From COMBO-56-21 sp038852315 (GTDB taxonomy: Archaea; Thermoplasmatota; Thermoplasmata; UBA10834): 47,636 nucleotides of DNA. Where the stretch lies: contig JAWCKF010000012.1 of the NCBI GenBank assembly GCA_038852315.1, positions 1-47,636 of the forward strand. The letters are read 5' to 3'. How positions within the stretch are numbered: the stretch's first letter is position 1; the number at the start of each line of letters is the position of its first letter. Position numbers and translations under genes: made by a program. Below, in pieces: positions 16,369 through 25,982 of the stretch. The notes beneath the pieces were generated by a model, which made no database searches, had not been told where the DNA came from, and saw only the letters and a program-made list of their open reading frames with translations.

Positions 16369-17379
16369 TCATCGCCTGAACGCGCGATATACCTCCAGAC
16401 CTATGCTCGAGAGCACGCCCTCCGCCGTCTTCAGGTCCTTCCGCCGCACCCCTCGGCTGAGGCAGGTGCATATCGAAACCCTTCCGCGGCCCGCGAATAT
16501 CACAGCAGTGTCGTTCACGGTGCCCGAGACGGTTCCCGTCTTGTTGGCCACGCGGACTCCTTCTGGAATCAGCTTCGGGAGTCTCTCCCTGGCATCGCAC
16601 AGGAGCATATACCCGAGCATCTGCTCCGTCAGTTGCCTGGGGGCTACGCGATGTGTCACTATCAACTCCTGGAGCATAGAGACATCAGCAGGGCTGCCAA
16701 GGTTGTCCATGGCCTCGCTCGCCTCTCGCATATCCCTCGTCTCCCGCTCGTCAGAGATGCCCCACAACTTCGCGGCGAGTCGCTGCGCCTCTGCAGCGGT
16801 CCTGTGGGCAGTCTCGCGCCTGACCTCGCGGAAAACCTCGATGCGCTCCTCCCTGGTCATGTCCCTCCAGATGCGTGCAACCTTTCCCAGCGGCATGTCC
16901 CTGAAGCGCGAGGACCAGCCTAGGAATATCAGGAAGTACTCCCTGTTGGGACAGTAGATGTCGAAGGAATTGAGGCCGAGAGAGTGCATGTACTCGTTGG
17001 GAGCATCGAGGCCTAGGCGGTAATGTATCATGTCCGTCGCGGTGTTGTCGCTGTGAACAATCATCAGGTGACAGAGATCGTGGAGGGTGAGCCTCGCACC
17101 GGCCCTGAAATACTGGAGGTCGCCGCTGCCCAAGGACTTGTCACATTCATTAAGCGTCAACCTCGTGTCGAGGCTCACGGTGCCCTCGGCGACTCTGTGA
17201 AAGAGCGTCGCCATTATCGGAACCTTGTACACGCTGGCGAGCGGGTATGGCACATCCGAGTCGATCTCGACCACTGAGCCGTGGCCGACCAGCCTCACGG
17301 AGACCCCGAGCTGCCCCGGGAAGGTCTCCGCAAGCCCTGCTATGCGCCGATGCAAGCTCCGAGAAACTGATGCGGACAT
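16369..17379 (-). CDS. Class A beta-lactamase-like serine hydrolase
   Basis: The protein has 336 residues. All three family motifs are in place: S49-V-Y-K52, S110-D-N112 and K280-T-G. The stretch between SDN and KTG is about 60 residues longer than in typical class A beta-lactamases and lacks a recognisable ExxLN Omega-loop, so true beta-lactamase activity is doubtful. An esterase, amidase or peptidase role is more likely. No signal peptide is seen, so it should act in the cytoplasm. GGAGAGG lies before ATG 17379. It is the first gene of an operon with the carboxylate transporter and could cleave an imported amide or ester. Confidence 0.82.
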   Translation of the reverse strand: MSASVSRSLHRRIAGLAETFPGQLGVSVRLVGHGSVVEIDSDVPYPLASVYKVPIMATLFHRVAEGTVSLDTRLTLNECDKSLGSGDLQYFRAGARLTLHDLCHLMIVHSDNTATDMIHYRLGLDAPNEYMHSLGLNSFDIYCPNREYFLIFLGWSSRFRDMPLGKVARIWRDMTREERIEVFREVRRETAHRTAAEAQRLAAKLWGISDERETRDMREASEAMDNLGSPADVSMLQELIVTHRVAPRQLTEQMLGYMLLCDARERLPKLIPEGVRVANKTGTVSGTVNDTAVIFAGRGRVSICTCLSRGVRRKDLKTAEGVLSSIGLEVYRAFRR

Positions 17380-17668
17380 CCCAGACCTCTCCGACTTGAA
17401 GGGGCTTATGTCGAAGCCTTACTTCAACCCTCACCAAGGAAAGGGGTTGAAAGAGCCGAGGGGCCGCAAAGTGCCGTGCGGATTTCAATAGAAGTTAAAT
17501 TATATAATAATTGATTGTTATGACAAACACTATAAAATCCAGTCGCCACACTAGCCGCCGTGCCGTGACACTTCATGGCAATCTCGATATTCTTATATAT
17601 CGTGCATCTCGGTACGCTTTCCGCTTCCACCCCCTGGGGGGAGAACCGATTCAGGTTTCGGAGGATGA
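17380..17668. promoter_or_regulatory. Divergent promoter region between hydrolase and subtilase genes
   Basis: This 289-base gap is much more AT-rich than its surroundings. TTATATAATAATT around 17498-17510 and CTTATATAT near 17590-17598 are strong TATA candidates. The second would give a subtilase transcript with a leader of about 45 bases, and GGAGG sits close before its start. No gene or repeat is seen in it. Confidence 0.5.
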
Positions 17669-20600
17669 ATGAGCATGAACAGGTTGTATCGTGTGAGCTT
17701 GAGCGCTCTGATCATGGTGCTGATGGTCGCGACATCGTTCGTCGTGCTGACGACCCCTGCGGCCGCAACACCCGCACCTTCGGATGTCATCGCCCCGCGA
17801 TTGCCAGCAAAGGAGGGAGCTCTGGGCGGCGTAGAACTCAGAAACGCGGACCTCCCTGCATTGAGTCAAAACGAGAAGATCGACAAGATTCTCGCGGAGA
17901 GGATGAAGAACTCGATGGGGCCGTTCAAGGTATACGTGCTCGTCACGGACAAGGACGCTGTGAACAGCTACCTGGCCAGGAACGGACTGCCCACAGTTGA
18001 CGGCTACCAGATCCAAGGGCTCCCCCTCGTGAGAGTCATGGACCTGTACTCCACGCACATAGCCGCCCTTTCGAAGAACACGGGCGTGTTCAAGATCATG
18101 GTGTACGAACCCCCGGTCTACGACGTGGCCCCTCTAGACCCTGCTCTCGAGGGGGCTGACGTCGAACTGGTACGACCTGTGATCGAGGACTTCGATGTGG
18201 ACTATCTCCACGGCGCTACCGACGCATGGGCCGACGGCTACACGGGCTACGGGATCAAGATAGCCGTGATTGACACGGGCTTCGACATGGCGCACCCCGA
18301 CCTGCTCGGCCAGCAGGCGAGGTACGAAGATCCGGCATCTCCGTACTTCGGCTGGCCCATCGCCTACGACGACAGGGCAGCTTACTACTGGTACCTCGGG
18401 ATGATTGGCGGATGGGTTGCGGACACGAGTGCCACCTCGGCCGACCTGGGCGGATATGTGACTTTTGACGGCAGGACATGGGACATAGCCGGCCTGAAGG
18501 ATGTCTGGGGCACCCCCGTGATGAGCCAGAGCGGCGTCTACCACATAGGCTACCACACGGACGAGAACCTGATGTCGCTCTGGGGAGACTACATTGGCGT
18601 CCTGGTGGTCGACTCAGTGACGCCCGGCGTCTATGACACCGTCTACGTCGACATCGACCATGACATGAGCTTCAGCGACGAGAAGGCTTGCACGAAGGGA
18701 GACGAGACAGCATACTACGACTACTACGACAGCTTCATGATGACCGAGAACTGGGATGCATGGAACGGCGGCGACGGGTACCCTGACCTGTCGGGCGGCA
18801 TGGTCTACTGGATCAGCGACGGCGTCCATGTGCTCCCTGGGACGGACTGGCTCTACGGCGCGACTTTCACAGCGGGCCCGGGTGATGCCGTCGGATTCGT
18901 AGGCGAGTTTGGCTACGGCCAGAACCACGGGACGATGACCTCGTCCGCAGCCCTCGGCACGGGCGCGTCGTTCTACGGCCTGCTGACGGGCATGGCGCCG
19001 GACGCGAAGCTCATTGCGATACCGATGACGAACGACTACGTTGCGTCTTGGCTGTTCGCCGAGTTCGGCGCGGACGGCGTGCCGAACACGGGCGACGAGG
19101 CGAACATCGTCTCGAACAGCTACGGGTTCTCCGACACTGCCATAAGCGCAGGCTACGAGATTTGGGACCTATACACGAGCTACATCTCGCTCATCGGTGG
19201 CCAGACGCTCTGGTTCTGGTCGACGGGCAACGGCGGCCCTGGGCTCGGGACCTCGCACTCGCCCATCGACTTCACAGCGGTCCACTGTGGCGCCTCGACC
19301 ACCATGCAGTATCGGTACTGGCTCGGATACGAGGAGTACTACGAGTACACGACCTGGGGCGACATGGCACCCTTCTCGAACGCTGGGCCCACACGGAACG
19401 GCAAGCTGAACGCCGAGATATCCGCCTCCGGGATGTACTCGATGGAACCCGCACCTCTGAACCAGCCCGCATACGGAGGCCTGGGAGACGGGTTCGTCCA
19501 CTTCCAGATCGGCAGCGGGACGAGCCATGCCACCCCGACAGTCGCCGGCGGTGCTGCGCTCGGGTTCCAGGCCTACTACGACGTGTACGGCGACATGCCA
19601 TACATCGACTACGCCAAGGCGGTCCTGATGGCCTCGGCCGATGACATGCACTACGACCCGCTGAAACAGGGCGCTGGATGGCTCAACGCGGCCACGTATG
19701 CGCGCCTGATGGGCGAGTACGACGGCGTGATGACCATCGACCTGTCCGGGCCCGTGCTACTCAAGGCGGCGTTATATCCCGGCACCGACGACGGCACTGC
19801 GAGTGGCACGCCGTACGAGGTGTGGCCCAACTTCCTGCTGCCCGGGGAGTCGTACTCTCACTATCTGTCCACAATGAACAACAACCCGTTCGCTCCTGCG
19901 GATGTCACCATCACGAGCGAGATGCTCATCAGGACGGGCTCCGACAGGATCGACTTTGTCACGCCTCACGCTGGCAGCCTCTACTTCGACATCCGACCCA
20001 TGGTGCCGGCCGGTACGGACCTCGTCAAGATAACCTGGTTCATGCCTCTGGACGAGTTCGATCCCGAGCTCGACTACGCCTCGAATGTGAGATACTACCT
20101 GGAGGTGCATGACTGGGTCGACACGAACGGCGACGGTGTGATGAACATAACGGGCGGCGAGTGGGAGCTGTACAGGTATTCCGTCGACGGCAGCGACTGC
20201 AACTACAACCAGGTAACCGTCCGCGACCCGCTCGACAGGAGCCACGACGGCCTCATAGTCAGGGTGCGGTCGATCGCGGGCGCCGCTGGACTGGACATGA
20301 GCCTTCAGATGGACTACTACGACCTGCAGCCGTTCCCGTGGATACAGTTCCGCCAGGTCGGCGACCCGTTCTGGCTGCCGGCACTCTCGATGACCGTTGG
20401 CCCGTGGTCTTGGGCCGATTGGGAGGCGCTCGTGTCTGTCCCGTGGGACGCACCCGTGGGGACTTACTCGGCCGCTATTTACGTCGACGACGGCACGAGG
20501 GTGCAGTGCCTGCCTGTCGTGATCAACGTGCCTGCGACGGACTACGAGTTCTCGTTCGGCGGATGGTCGTACTTCGACACGATCTACAACAACGACTTCA

Positions 20601-23600
20601 CGGGCATAGCCGACAAGGGGTGGCGGTTCGATGTCGGTGACTGGAGGATGTACTGGAGCCTGCCGACATCGGCGGTGCCGAACATCAACTCGCACCTCAT
20701 AGTGACGGTCGGCTGGTCGGACCTTCCCACAGATGTGAACGTCCATGTGCTAGTAGGGATCCCCGGCTGGGGATGGCCGAGCTACGCTCCGCCGTTCGGG
20801 CCTGACATGGTGGCATATCCAGTGGCCTCGAGCGACGAGAACTACCTCGGCGCTGGCACATTCGGCGTGGGCACGAGCACGGGCGGCCCGATGGAGGTCA
20901 TCGCGGCGCCGCTGGGCATGGTGGGCGGAGGGCCCATGCCGTTCGCCATAGTGACCAGATGCCCGGTGATGGACGGCTACGAGGCCTCTGACACGCTCTG
21001 GGGCTACACAACCTGGCTCACCATGAACGGCTACGCCCCGACCGAGATCGAGCTCGGCCAATGGGGCTGGACACCCAACCCGGGGAGCGTGAGCGCGTGG
21101 TATGACATAACCGTCGCCGGGTTTGTCGAGGCCCGCGGGAGCGGCATAGGGCCTCTCCAGGTCAGCGAGTACCCGTCCCAGGAGATCTGGCAGGATGTGC
21201 TCACAGGCGACTTCTTCGCGGACCTCGCGAACGCGGCATATCAGCACGTGTTCAGCGTGGCGGGCAGCTCGATGCTCGAGGTGTCTGTCAGGGAGGTCTT
21301 CGGATGTCCGGACATCGACCTCGGCCTGTGGTATGACTCAGACATGGACGGAGTCGCTGATCTGACAGAGCCCTATTGGTACGTCGGCATATTCGGATCG
21401 ACGGAGTCGATCACGCTCGACATGCCCTGGGACGGACAGTACATCGTGAAGGTGCTGGGATACACCGTCACGGGCATGCCTGGCCTGTTTGACCTCACGG
21501 TATCTGTGGGCGTGCCCGGATACATCTACGCGAACATGTGGGAGGGTTGGGTATCGAGCGGCTACCACGACTTCAGCGTGGAGTATCAAGTGCCGTATGT
21601 GAGCGGGACGTACACCGGCCAGGCTACCTTCGGGTTCATGGGAGCTGCCGACATGTTTGCCATCGATGTGATCATCCACATCGATGCCGACCCGCCCGAG
21701 ATAACCGACGTCAGCCCGGCTCATGGCGAGAACGTCGGCACGAACTCCGTCGTCGTGAGCTTCACCGCGACGGACGACCGGCCGACTGACAGCGGCATGG
21801 ACTGGTGGAGTTCCTGGGTGAGTATTGACGCGACCTGGACCTTCGGGCCGTGGTCGAGCGCCTGGCAGCAGGTGGGCGACACCGTGTACATTGCAGTCCC
21901 AACCTTCTTAAGCGATGGAAGCCACACGCTCGTGGTGTATGTATACGACCGCTGGTCGAACTCGGACATGTGGGTTTCGACCTTCTGGATCAACTCGCGG
22001 ATCGAGACGTTCACGGCACAGTGGTACGACCCGTCAACGGGCATGCCGATAATCGATGGCAAGAAGGTGGCTCTCACTGAGGTCGGGCTGCGGGGCGTAA
22101 CCGACCCGCTTTCGCAGATCACCGTCTACACGCCCACGGATGTGTACATGACCGGCTCGAAGGCGGACGGCAGCTACGATTTCCCGGCTATCGCGCTCTC
22201 TGAAGGGTTGAACGTCGCGACGGTGGAAGTCGTGAACAACGCGAGCGTCTCGGCATCGATGCTCAAGATGCTCGTACGTGACACCTTCTGCATGTTGTGG
22301 GTCGACCCGATAGCATCTCCGACCACAGACGCGACCGTGGACGTACATGGCTGGACCGACGGCGACGCGGCTGTCACTGTGAACGGCCTGCCGGTGCCGG
22401 TCAACCCAGACGGGACATTCGGCGCGAGCGTGATCCTGTCCGAAGGCCTCAATCTGATATCGATAGAGGCCGTTGATTCCGTCGGCAACAGCGCCTCGCG
22501 GTTGATCGACGTGGAGCTGGACACCACACCGCCGGCGCTGACGGTGACCGGGCCATCGGACGGCTCGAACACCTCACAGCCCAACATCCTGGTGTGGGGC
22601 ACGACCGAGGCTGGGGCCACTGTCTGGGTGAACGGGGTGGTCGCGAGCGATGGCACGACAGACTGGGCGGCCACGGTGGCCCTGACCGAGGGCATGAACA
22701 CGATCGTCGTCTCGGCCGAGGATGCCCTGGGCAACGGCATCAGCGTGTCCGTGAGCGTGGAGTACATCCCGCCCGTGTACGTGACTCCCGAGGAGCTGCA
22801 GGCCGTCCAGGATGCGCTCATGGGCCTCATAGGGAACCTGACCGCGTCGCTGGAGGAGAATGCGAGCGTCCTCCAGGCGCAGATAGACGCGCTGGCCGGC
22901 GCCCTGGCAGAGAACGTGAGCGCGCTCCAAGGCGACCTAGCGGACATCGCAGCGGCGCTCTCGGCGAACGTCTCCGCTCTGCAGGCGCAGATCAACGCCA
23001 TAACCGCGGAGATAGCAGCTCTGGAAGCTGCTCTCGCGGAGAACGTCACGCAGCTCAGGGCCAACATAGACGCCCTGCAAGATGCCATCGACGCGGCGAA
23101 CGCCGACATAGCCTCGCTGGAGGCCGCGCTCGCAGAGAACGTCACCGCGCTCCAGACGGCCGACGCAGACCAGAGGGCGGCACTGCAGGAGAACATAACC
23201 ATGCTGCAGAGCGAGATGGACGCGGCGAATGCGGACCTCGCCGCCCTCCAGACAGCCCTCCAGGAGAACATGACCGAACTCAGGAACGCGCTGACGACCA
23301 ACGCGACCGCGCTGAGCGGGCAGATAGCTGCACTGAGCTCAGCGCTCGACGCGCTCGAGGCCGACCTGCAGTCGCAGATGGACGCGCTCCAGGACGCCGT
23401 AGACGCAGCGCAGGAGGATGCGGGTGACGCGAAACAGACCGCAGAGGACGTGGATTCGTTCGCCTCGATGCTGATGTACCTCACGCTGATGCTGTTCGCG
23501 ATAGCGATCATACTGATAGGCCTCGTGTGGTACATGGCGAAGGGCAGGTCTGGCGGCCAGTCCGGGGGCGGCTCCGCGGAGAGCCTCGAGGAGGTCGAGG

Positions 23601-23668
23601 AGACGGCGTCCGAGGTGGAGCAGGAGTTCGCCAAGCTCGAGAAGGAGATCGAGAAAGAGGAGATGTGA
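17669..23668 (+). CDS. Giant surface-anchored subtilisin-like protease
   Basis: A 1999-residue S8-family protease. A signal peptide covers about 1-35 (hydrophobic core, TTPAAATPAP). A propeptide-like region follows, then the catalytic triad: D202 in VIDTGFD, H420 in NHGTMTSS and S619 in GTSHATP. The 218 residues between Asp and His are an insertion far larger than in ordinary subtilisins. Beta-rich domains follow. Two or three Ig-like modules of the NPDGTF/GLNxIxVxAxDxxGN type occupy about 1460-1700. An Ala/Leu-rich coiled coil (about 1705-1925) carries nine N-glycosylation sequons. A membrane helix lies at about 1930-1953, with an acidic cytoplasmic tail. It probably stands off the cell on the coil and digests external protein to feed amino acid fermentation. 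Confidence 0.9.
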   Translation: MSMNRLYRVSLSALIMVLMVATSFVVLTTPAAATPAPSDVIAPRLPAKEGALGGVELRNADLPALSQNEKIDKILAERMKNSMGPFKVYVLVTDKDAVNSYLARNGLPTVDGYQIQGLPLVRVMDLYSTHIAALSKNTGVFKIMVYEPPVYDVAPLDPALEGADVELVRPVIEDFDVDYLHGATDAWADGYTGYGIKIAVIDTGFDMAHPDLLGQQARYEDPASPYFGWPIAYDDRAAYYWYLGMIGGWVADTSATSADLGGYVTFDGRTWDIAGLKDVWGTPVMSQSGVYHIGYHTDENLMSLWGDYIGVLVVDSVTPGVYDTVYVDIDHDMSFSDEKACTKGDETAYYDYYDSFMMTENWDAWNGGDGYPDLSGGMVYWISDGVHVLPGTDWLYGATFTAGPGDAVGFVGEFGYGQNHGTMTSSAALGTGASFYGLLTGMAPDAKLIAIPMTNDYVASWLFAEFGADGVPNTGDEANIVSNSYGFSDTAISAGYEIWDLYTSYISLIGGQTLWFWSTGNGGPGLGTSHSPIDFTAVHCGASTTMQYRYWLGYEEYYEYTTWGDMAPFSNAGPTRNGKLNAEISASGMYSMEPAPLNQPAYGGLGDGFVHFQIGSGTSHATPTVAGGAALGFQAYYDVYGDMPYIDYAKAVLMASADDMHYDPLKQGAGWLNAATYARLMGEYDGVMTIDLSGPVLLKAALYPGTDDGTASGTPYEVWPNFLLPGESYSHYLSTMNNNPFAPADVTITSEMLIRTGSDRIDFVTPHAGSLYFDIRPMVPAGTDLVKITWFMPLDEFDPELDYASNVRYYLEVHDWVDTNGDGVMNITGGEWELYRYSVDGSDCNYNQVTVRDPLDRSHDGLIVRVRSIAGAAGLDMSLQMDYYDLQPFPWIQFRQVGDPFWLPALSMTVGPWSWADWEALVSVPWDAPVGTYSAAIYVDDGTRVQCLPVVINVPATDYEFSFGGWSYFDTIYNNDFTGIADKGWRFDVGDWRMYWSLPTSAVPNINSHLIVTVGWSDLPTDVNVHVLVGIPGWGWPSYAPPFGPDMVAYPVASSDENYLGAGTFGVGTSTGGPMEVIAAPLGMVGGGPMPFAIVTRCPVMDGYEASDTLWGYTTWLTMNGYAPTEIELGQWGWTPNPGSVSAWYDITVAGFVEARGSGIGPLQVSEYPSQEIWQDVLTGDFFADLANAAYQHVFSVAGSSMLEVSVREVFGCPDIDLGLWYDSDMDGVADLTEPYWYVGIFGSTESITLDMPWDGQYIVKVLGYTVTGMPGLFDLTVSVGVPGYIYANMWEGWVSSGYHDFSVEYQVPYVSGTYTGQATFGFMGAADMFAIDVIIHIDADPPEITDVSPAHGENVGTNSVVVSFTATDDRPTDSGMDWWSSWVSIDATWTFGPWSSAWQQVGDTVYIAVPTFLSDGSHTLVVYVYDRWSNSDMWVSTFWINSRIETFTAQWYDPSTGMPIIDGKKVALTEVGLRGVTDPLSQITVYTPTDVYMTGSKADGSYDFPAIALSEGLNVATVEVVNNASVSASMLKMLVRDTFCMLWVDPIASPTTDATVDVHGWTDGDAAVTVNGLPVPVNPDGTFGASVILSEGLNLISIEAVDSVGNSASRLIDVELDTTPPALTVTGPSDGSNTSQPNILVWGTTEAGATVWVNGVVASDGTTDWAATVALTEGMNTIVVSAEDALGNGISVSVSVEYIPPVYVTPEELQAVQDALMGLIGNLTASLEENASVLQAQIDALAGALAENVSALQGDLADIAAALSANVSALQAQINAITAEIAALEAALAENVTQLRANIDALQDAIDAANADIASLEAALAENVTALQTADADQRAALQENITMLQSEMDAANADLAALQTALQENMTELRNALTTNATALSGQIAALSSALDALEADLQSQMDALQDAVDAAQEDAGDAKQTAEDVDSFASMLMYLTLMLFAIAIILIGLVWYMAKGRSGGQSGGGSAESLEEVEETASEVEQEFAKLEKEIEKEEM

Positions 23669-23768
23669 GGCCGCTCCGATAGAAACGCCTTGTGAGAAAC
23701 CCTTTCCCTGCTATCATTTCTCCAAAGAATCGCCGTGATGCGCGAGCGCTGCTGGGCTGTCAGCGTGG

Positions 23769-23840
23769 AGCCACTGGAGGGACTCGAACCCTCGACCTAC
23801 GCCTTACCAAGGCGTCGCTATACCTCTAAGCCACAGTGGC
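23769..23840 (-). tRNA. tRNA-Thr (anticodon GGT)
   Basis: On the minus strand: acceptor GCCACTG/CAGTGGC, T8, a D stem starting GCT with TAGC opposite, anticodon stem ACGCC/GGCGT around TTGGTAA (anticodon GGT), T arm GAGGG-TTCGAGT-CCCTC, and discriminator T, as in archaeal tRNA-Thr. No CCA or intron is encoded. It lies between the subtilase and the fused permease. Confidence 0.93.
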
Positions 23841-23991
23841 TCTGCGGTGAACGGCCAGAGTCATCTTGGCGGGCGTATTAATACCTTCCTTGCGTTCGAC
23901 GACCTACTCCTCTCAGACCTTGTGACATCTCACGGGAAAGCTCTTGGGCAGAAGACACGATGGCATCAGGGCGTTTGGGAGGGAACGAGCA

Positions 23992-25941
23992 GTGAAGGAG
24001 TACTTGATCTTCTTCGCGAAAAGGGTTGTCGCCCTCTTCATCGTCCTGTTCTTGATCGCCTCCCTGTTCTTCTCCATCTTCTTCGTGTGGCCTTCGCGAC
24101 CATCTGCCTCCATCTCACCGAGTATCACCCCCACCTTAAGGGAGGCCATTGAAGAGGATCTCAAGCTCGGTGAGCCGATCTACGTCCAGTACGCGAACTA
24201 CATGGTCAAGGTATTCACGGGGCGGTTCTTCGTCAGCCAGTCGGTCTACAGGGGTGTAACGACGGGGGATTTCATCTACGAACACTTGAAATGGACCCTG
24301 ATGCTACTGGCGACGGTGGCGGCAACACTCATTCTTGTCGCAGGAATCGCAAGAGCTCTGTCGCGGAGCAAGGCATACGGCAGACTTGGCCCGCCCTTTC
24401 GCATTCTGCAGATTGGACTGTTCGCGTTTCCTATCTTGATCCTTGTTCTCTGTATCCTTGACTTGTCCGCGCGGTGGTCGAATCTGCCAATCTGGGGTCA
24501 CTACGACTGCGAGCACTTCGGTCAGATGAGCTCGTTCGAGAGGCTGATAGATATCGGCAAACATCTGATCATCCCGTTCTCAGCGCTCATGCTGTCGGCC
24601 TTGGGGAGCGTCCCGCTCGTAATGAACGACTGCCGCAGGTTGCAACGAGCATCCTCGCCCGAGGGAGCGATGCTTGCAACCGGGAGTCCTGTTCACGGCG
24701 CTGCCGGGTCAGGGCGCCCGCGGACGGAACTGATTGCCGTTCTGTTCCTGATACCGTGGGTCGTCTTCCTGACCATCCCGGTCGACATCGTCATGCAATA
24801 CCATGGTCTCGGAACTCTGCTCTGGCACTCGGTCTACGATAGAGACTGGCAGGTGTTGCTTGCATCTGTCGTTCTGATCTCGTTCCTGGTCGCGGTCCTC
24901 CAGTTCGTGGTAATGGTGTCTTATCCCTTTTGGGCTCCTGTGCCTCGGGAGTCGAGGTGGCGCGCTGAAGCGGTCGAGGAAGGAAGCGCCAACCCTGTCG
25001 AGACGTCCGAGCAGAACTCAACGGCCTCGAACACGCAATGGCTGAAGGAAATCGCCGTTGCATTCTGGCACAAGAAGCGGGGAGTGGTAGCAGGAGCAGT
25101 TCTTCTTGCCATGGCGGTCACCGCGCTTCTCGCTCCGATGCTGTCCCCTGTGGGTAACCCTCTCGACGCGGACAATCTTGAGCCCAGCGACTATGCGAGC
25201 GGAAGAGAGAACCCCCTTCCGCCAACGCTCTCGAGGTCTGCAGCCACGGGGTTCACTCACCCGCTCGGAACGGATGCATACGGAAGGGACGTCTCGGCGC
25301 TCATGTTGTACGGATCCGGCACAGAGCTGGTCAGAATCGTGTCGCTGTGCCTCCTTTGCGTGCTCATTGCGTTCGCCACGGGGCTTCTGGCACACTTCTT
25401 CCGGGGACTGCACGGGCTGGTGGGTTGGTTCGTAGACCGGAGCCTTTCCGGCATGGCCTACTCGCTCCTGGCTGTGCCTGTCCTCACACTCGCCGTGTGC
25501 GACCTCGAGACGAGAGATTCGCTGATGTGGATTCACATCGCACTTTGGGCGTGGGCTCCAGCAGCACTCATCAGCCGGGAAGCCGTGAAGACGGATGCGG
25601 GCAGTAGAACTGCGCATTGGCACGCAACCGTAGACATGATCGCCGCCCGCTCGCTCTTCATCGGAAAGTATACGGCAATCATGGCGTACCTCTCGGTGTT
25701 CGCCTATGCGTTTCTGAATTGGCGGGTATATGACCCCACCAAGGTGTACTGGAACGAAATGCTCGGCCATGCTTACGTGAGCGACTTGTTCCTGCGGGGC
25801 GCGTGGTGGACGTTCATCCCACCCTTGGTCGCCATAATCATGATGATCGGTGCTACCTTCGTCTTCCTCGACACGCTTTCCAAGGTGTTCGAGGAGAGGA
25901 TCGCGACGGCCAGCAGCTTGAATTGCGGCCAGGGCACATGA
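23992..25941 (+). CDS. Single-chain DppB-DppC-like permease with eroded coupling loops
   Basis: From GTG 23992 (GGGAGGG 8 bases upstream) the product has 649 residues. The first half follows the DppB layout (FFAKRVVALF start, YHGLGTLLWHSVYDRDW near its end). The second half follows DppC (NPLPPTL, then HPLGTDAYGRDV and MLYG). Two permeases that are normally separate are therefore one chain. The cytoplasmic EAA loops that dock the ATPase in the other two permeases of this window (ARAKG..., ARAIG...) are not recognisable here: the matching stretches read EGAMLATGSPVHGAAGSG and HWHATVDMIAARSLF. It may be a non-transporting or ATPase-independent relative. No ATPase gene is nearby. Confidence 0.78.
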   Translation: MKEYLIFFAKRVVALFIVLFLIASLFFSIFFVWPSRPSASISPSITPTLREAIEEDLKLGEPIYVQYANYMVKVFTGRFFVSQSVYRGVTTGDFIYEHLKWTLMLLATVAATLILVAGIARALSRSKAYGRLGPPFRILQIGLFAFPILILVLCILDLSARWSNLPIWGHYDCEHFGQMSSFERLIDIGKHLIIPFSALMLSALGSVPLVMNDCRRLQRASSPEGAMLATGSPVHGAAGSGRPRTELIAVLFLIPWVVFLTIPVDIVMQYHGLGTLLWHSVYDRDWQVLLASVVLISFLVAVLQFVVMVSYPFWAPVPRESRWRAEAVEEGSANPVETSEQNSTASNTQWLKEIAVAFWHKKRGVVAGAVLLAMAVTALLAPMLSPVGNPLDADNLEPSDYASGRENPLPPTLSRSAATGFTHPLGTDAYGRDVSALMLYGSGTELVRIVSLCLLCVLIAFATGLLAHFFRGLHGLVGWFVDRSLSGMAYSLLAVPVLTLAVCDLETRDSLMWIHIALWAWAPAALISREAVKTDAGSRTAHWHATVDMIAARSLFIGKYTAIMAYLSVFAYAFLNWRVYDPTKVYWNEMLGHAYVSDLFLRGAWWTFIPPLVAIIMMIGATFVFLDTLSKVFEERIATASSLNCGQGT

Positions 25942-25982
25942 TGCGCATCATTTATTATACGGCCGCAGGATAAGCACGGCCG

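Noticed and set aside
22174..23634. A 486-codon minus-strand frame opposite the subtilase C-terminus.
   Set aside because: It is the antisense shadow of the Ala/Leu coiled coil. The product is a biased Ser/Ala string, and the plus-strand protein is fully accounted for.
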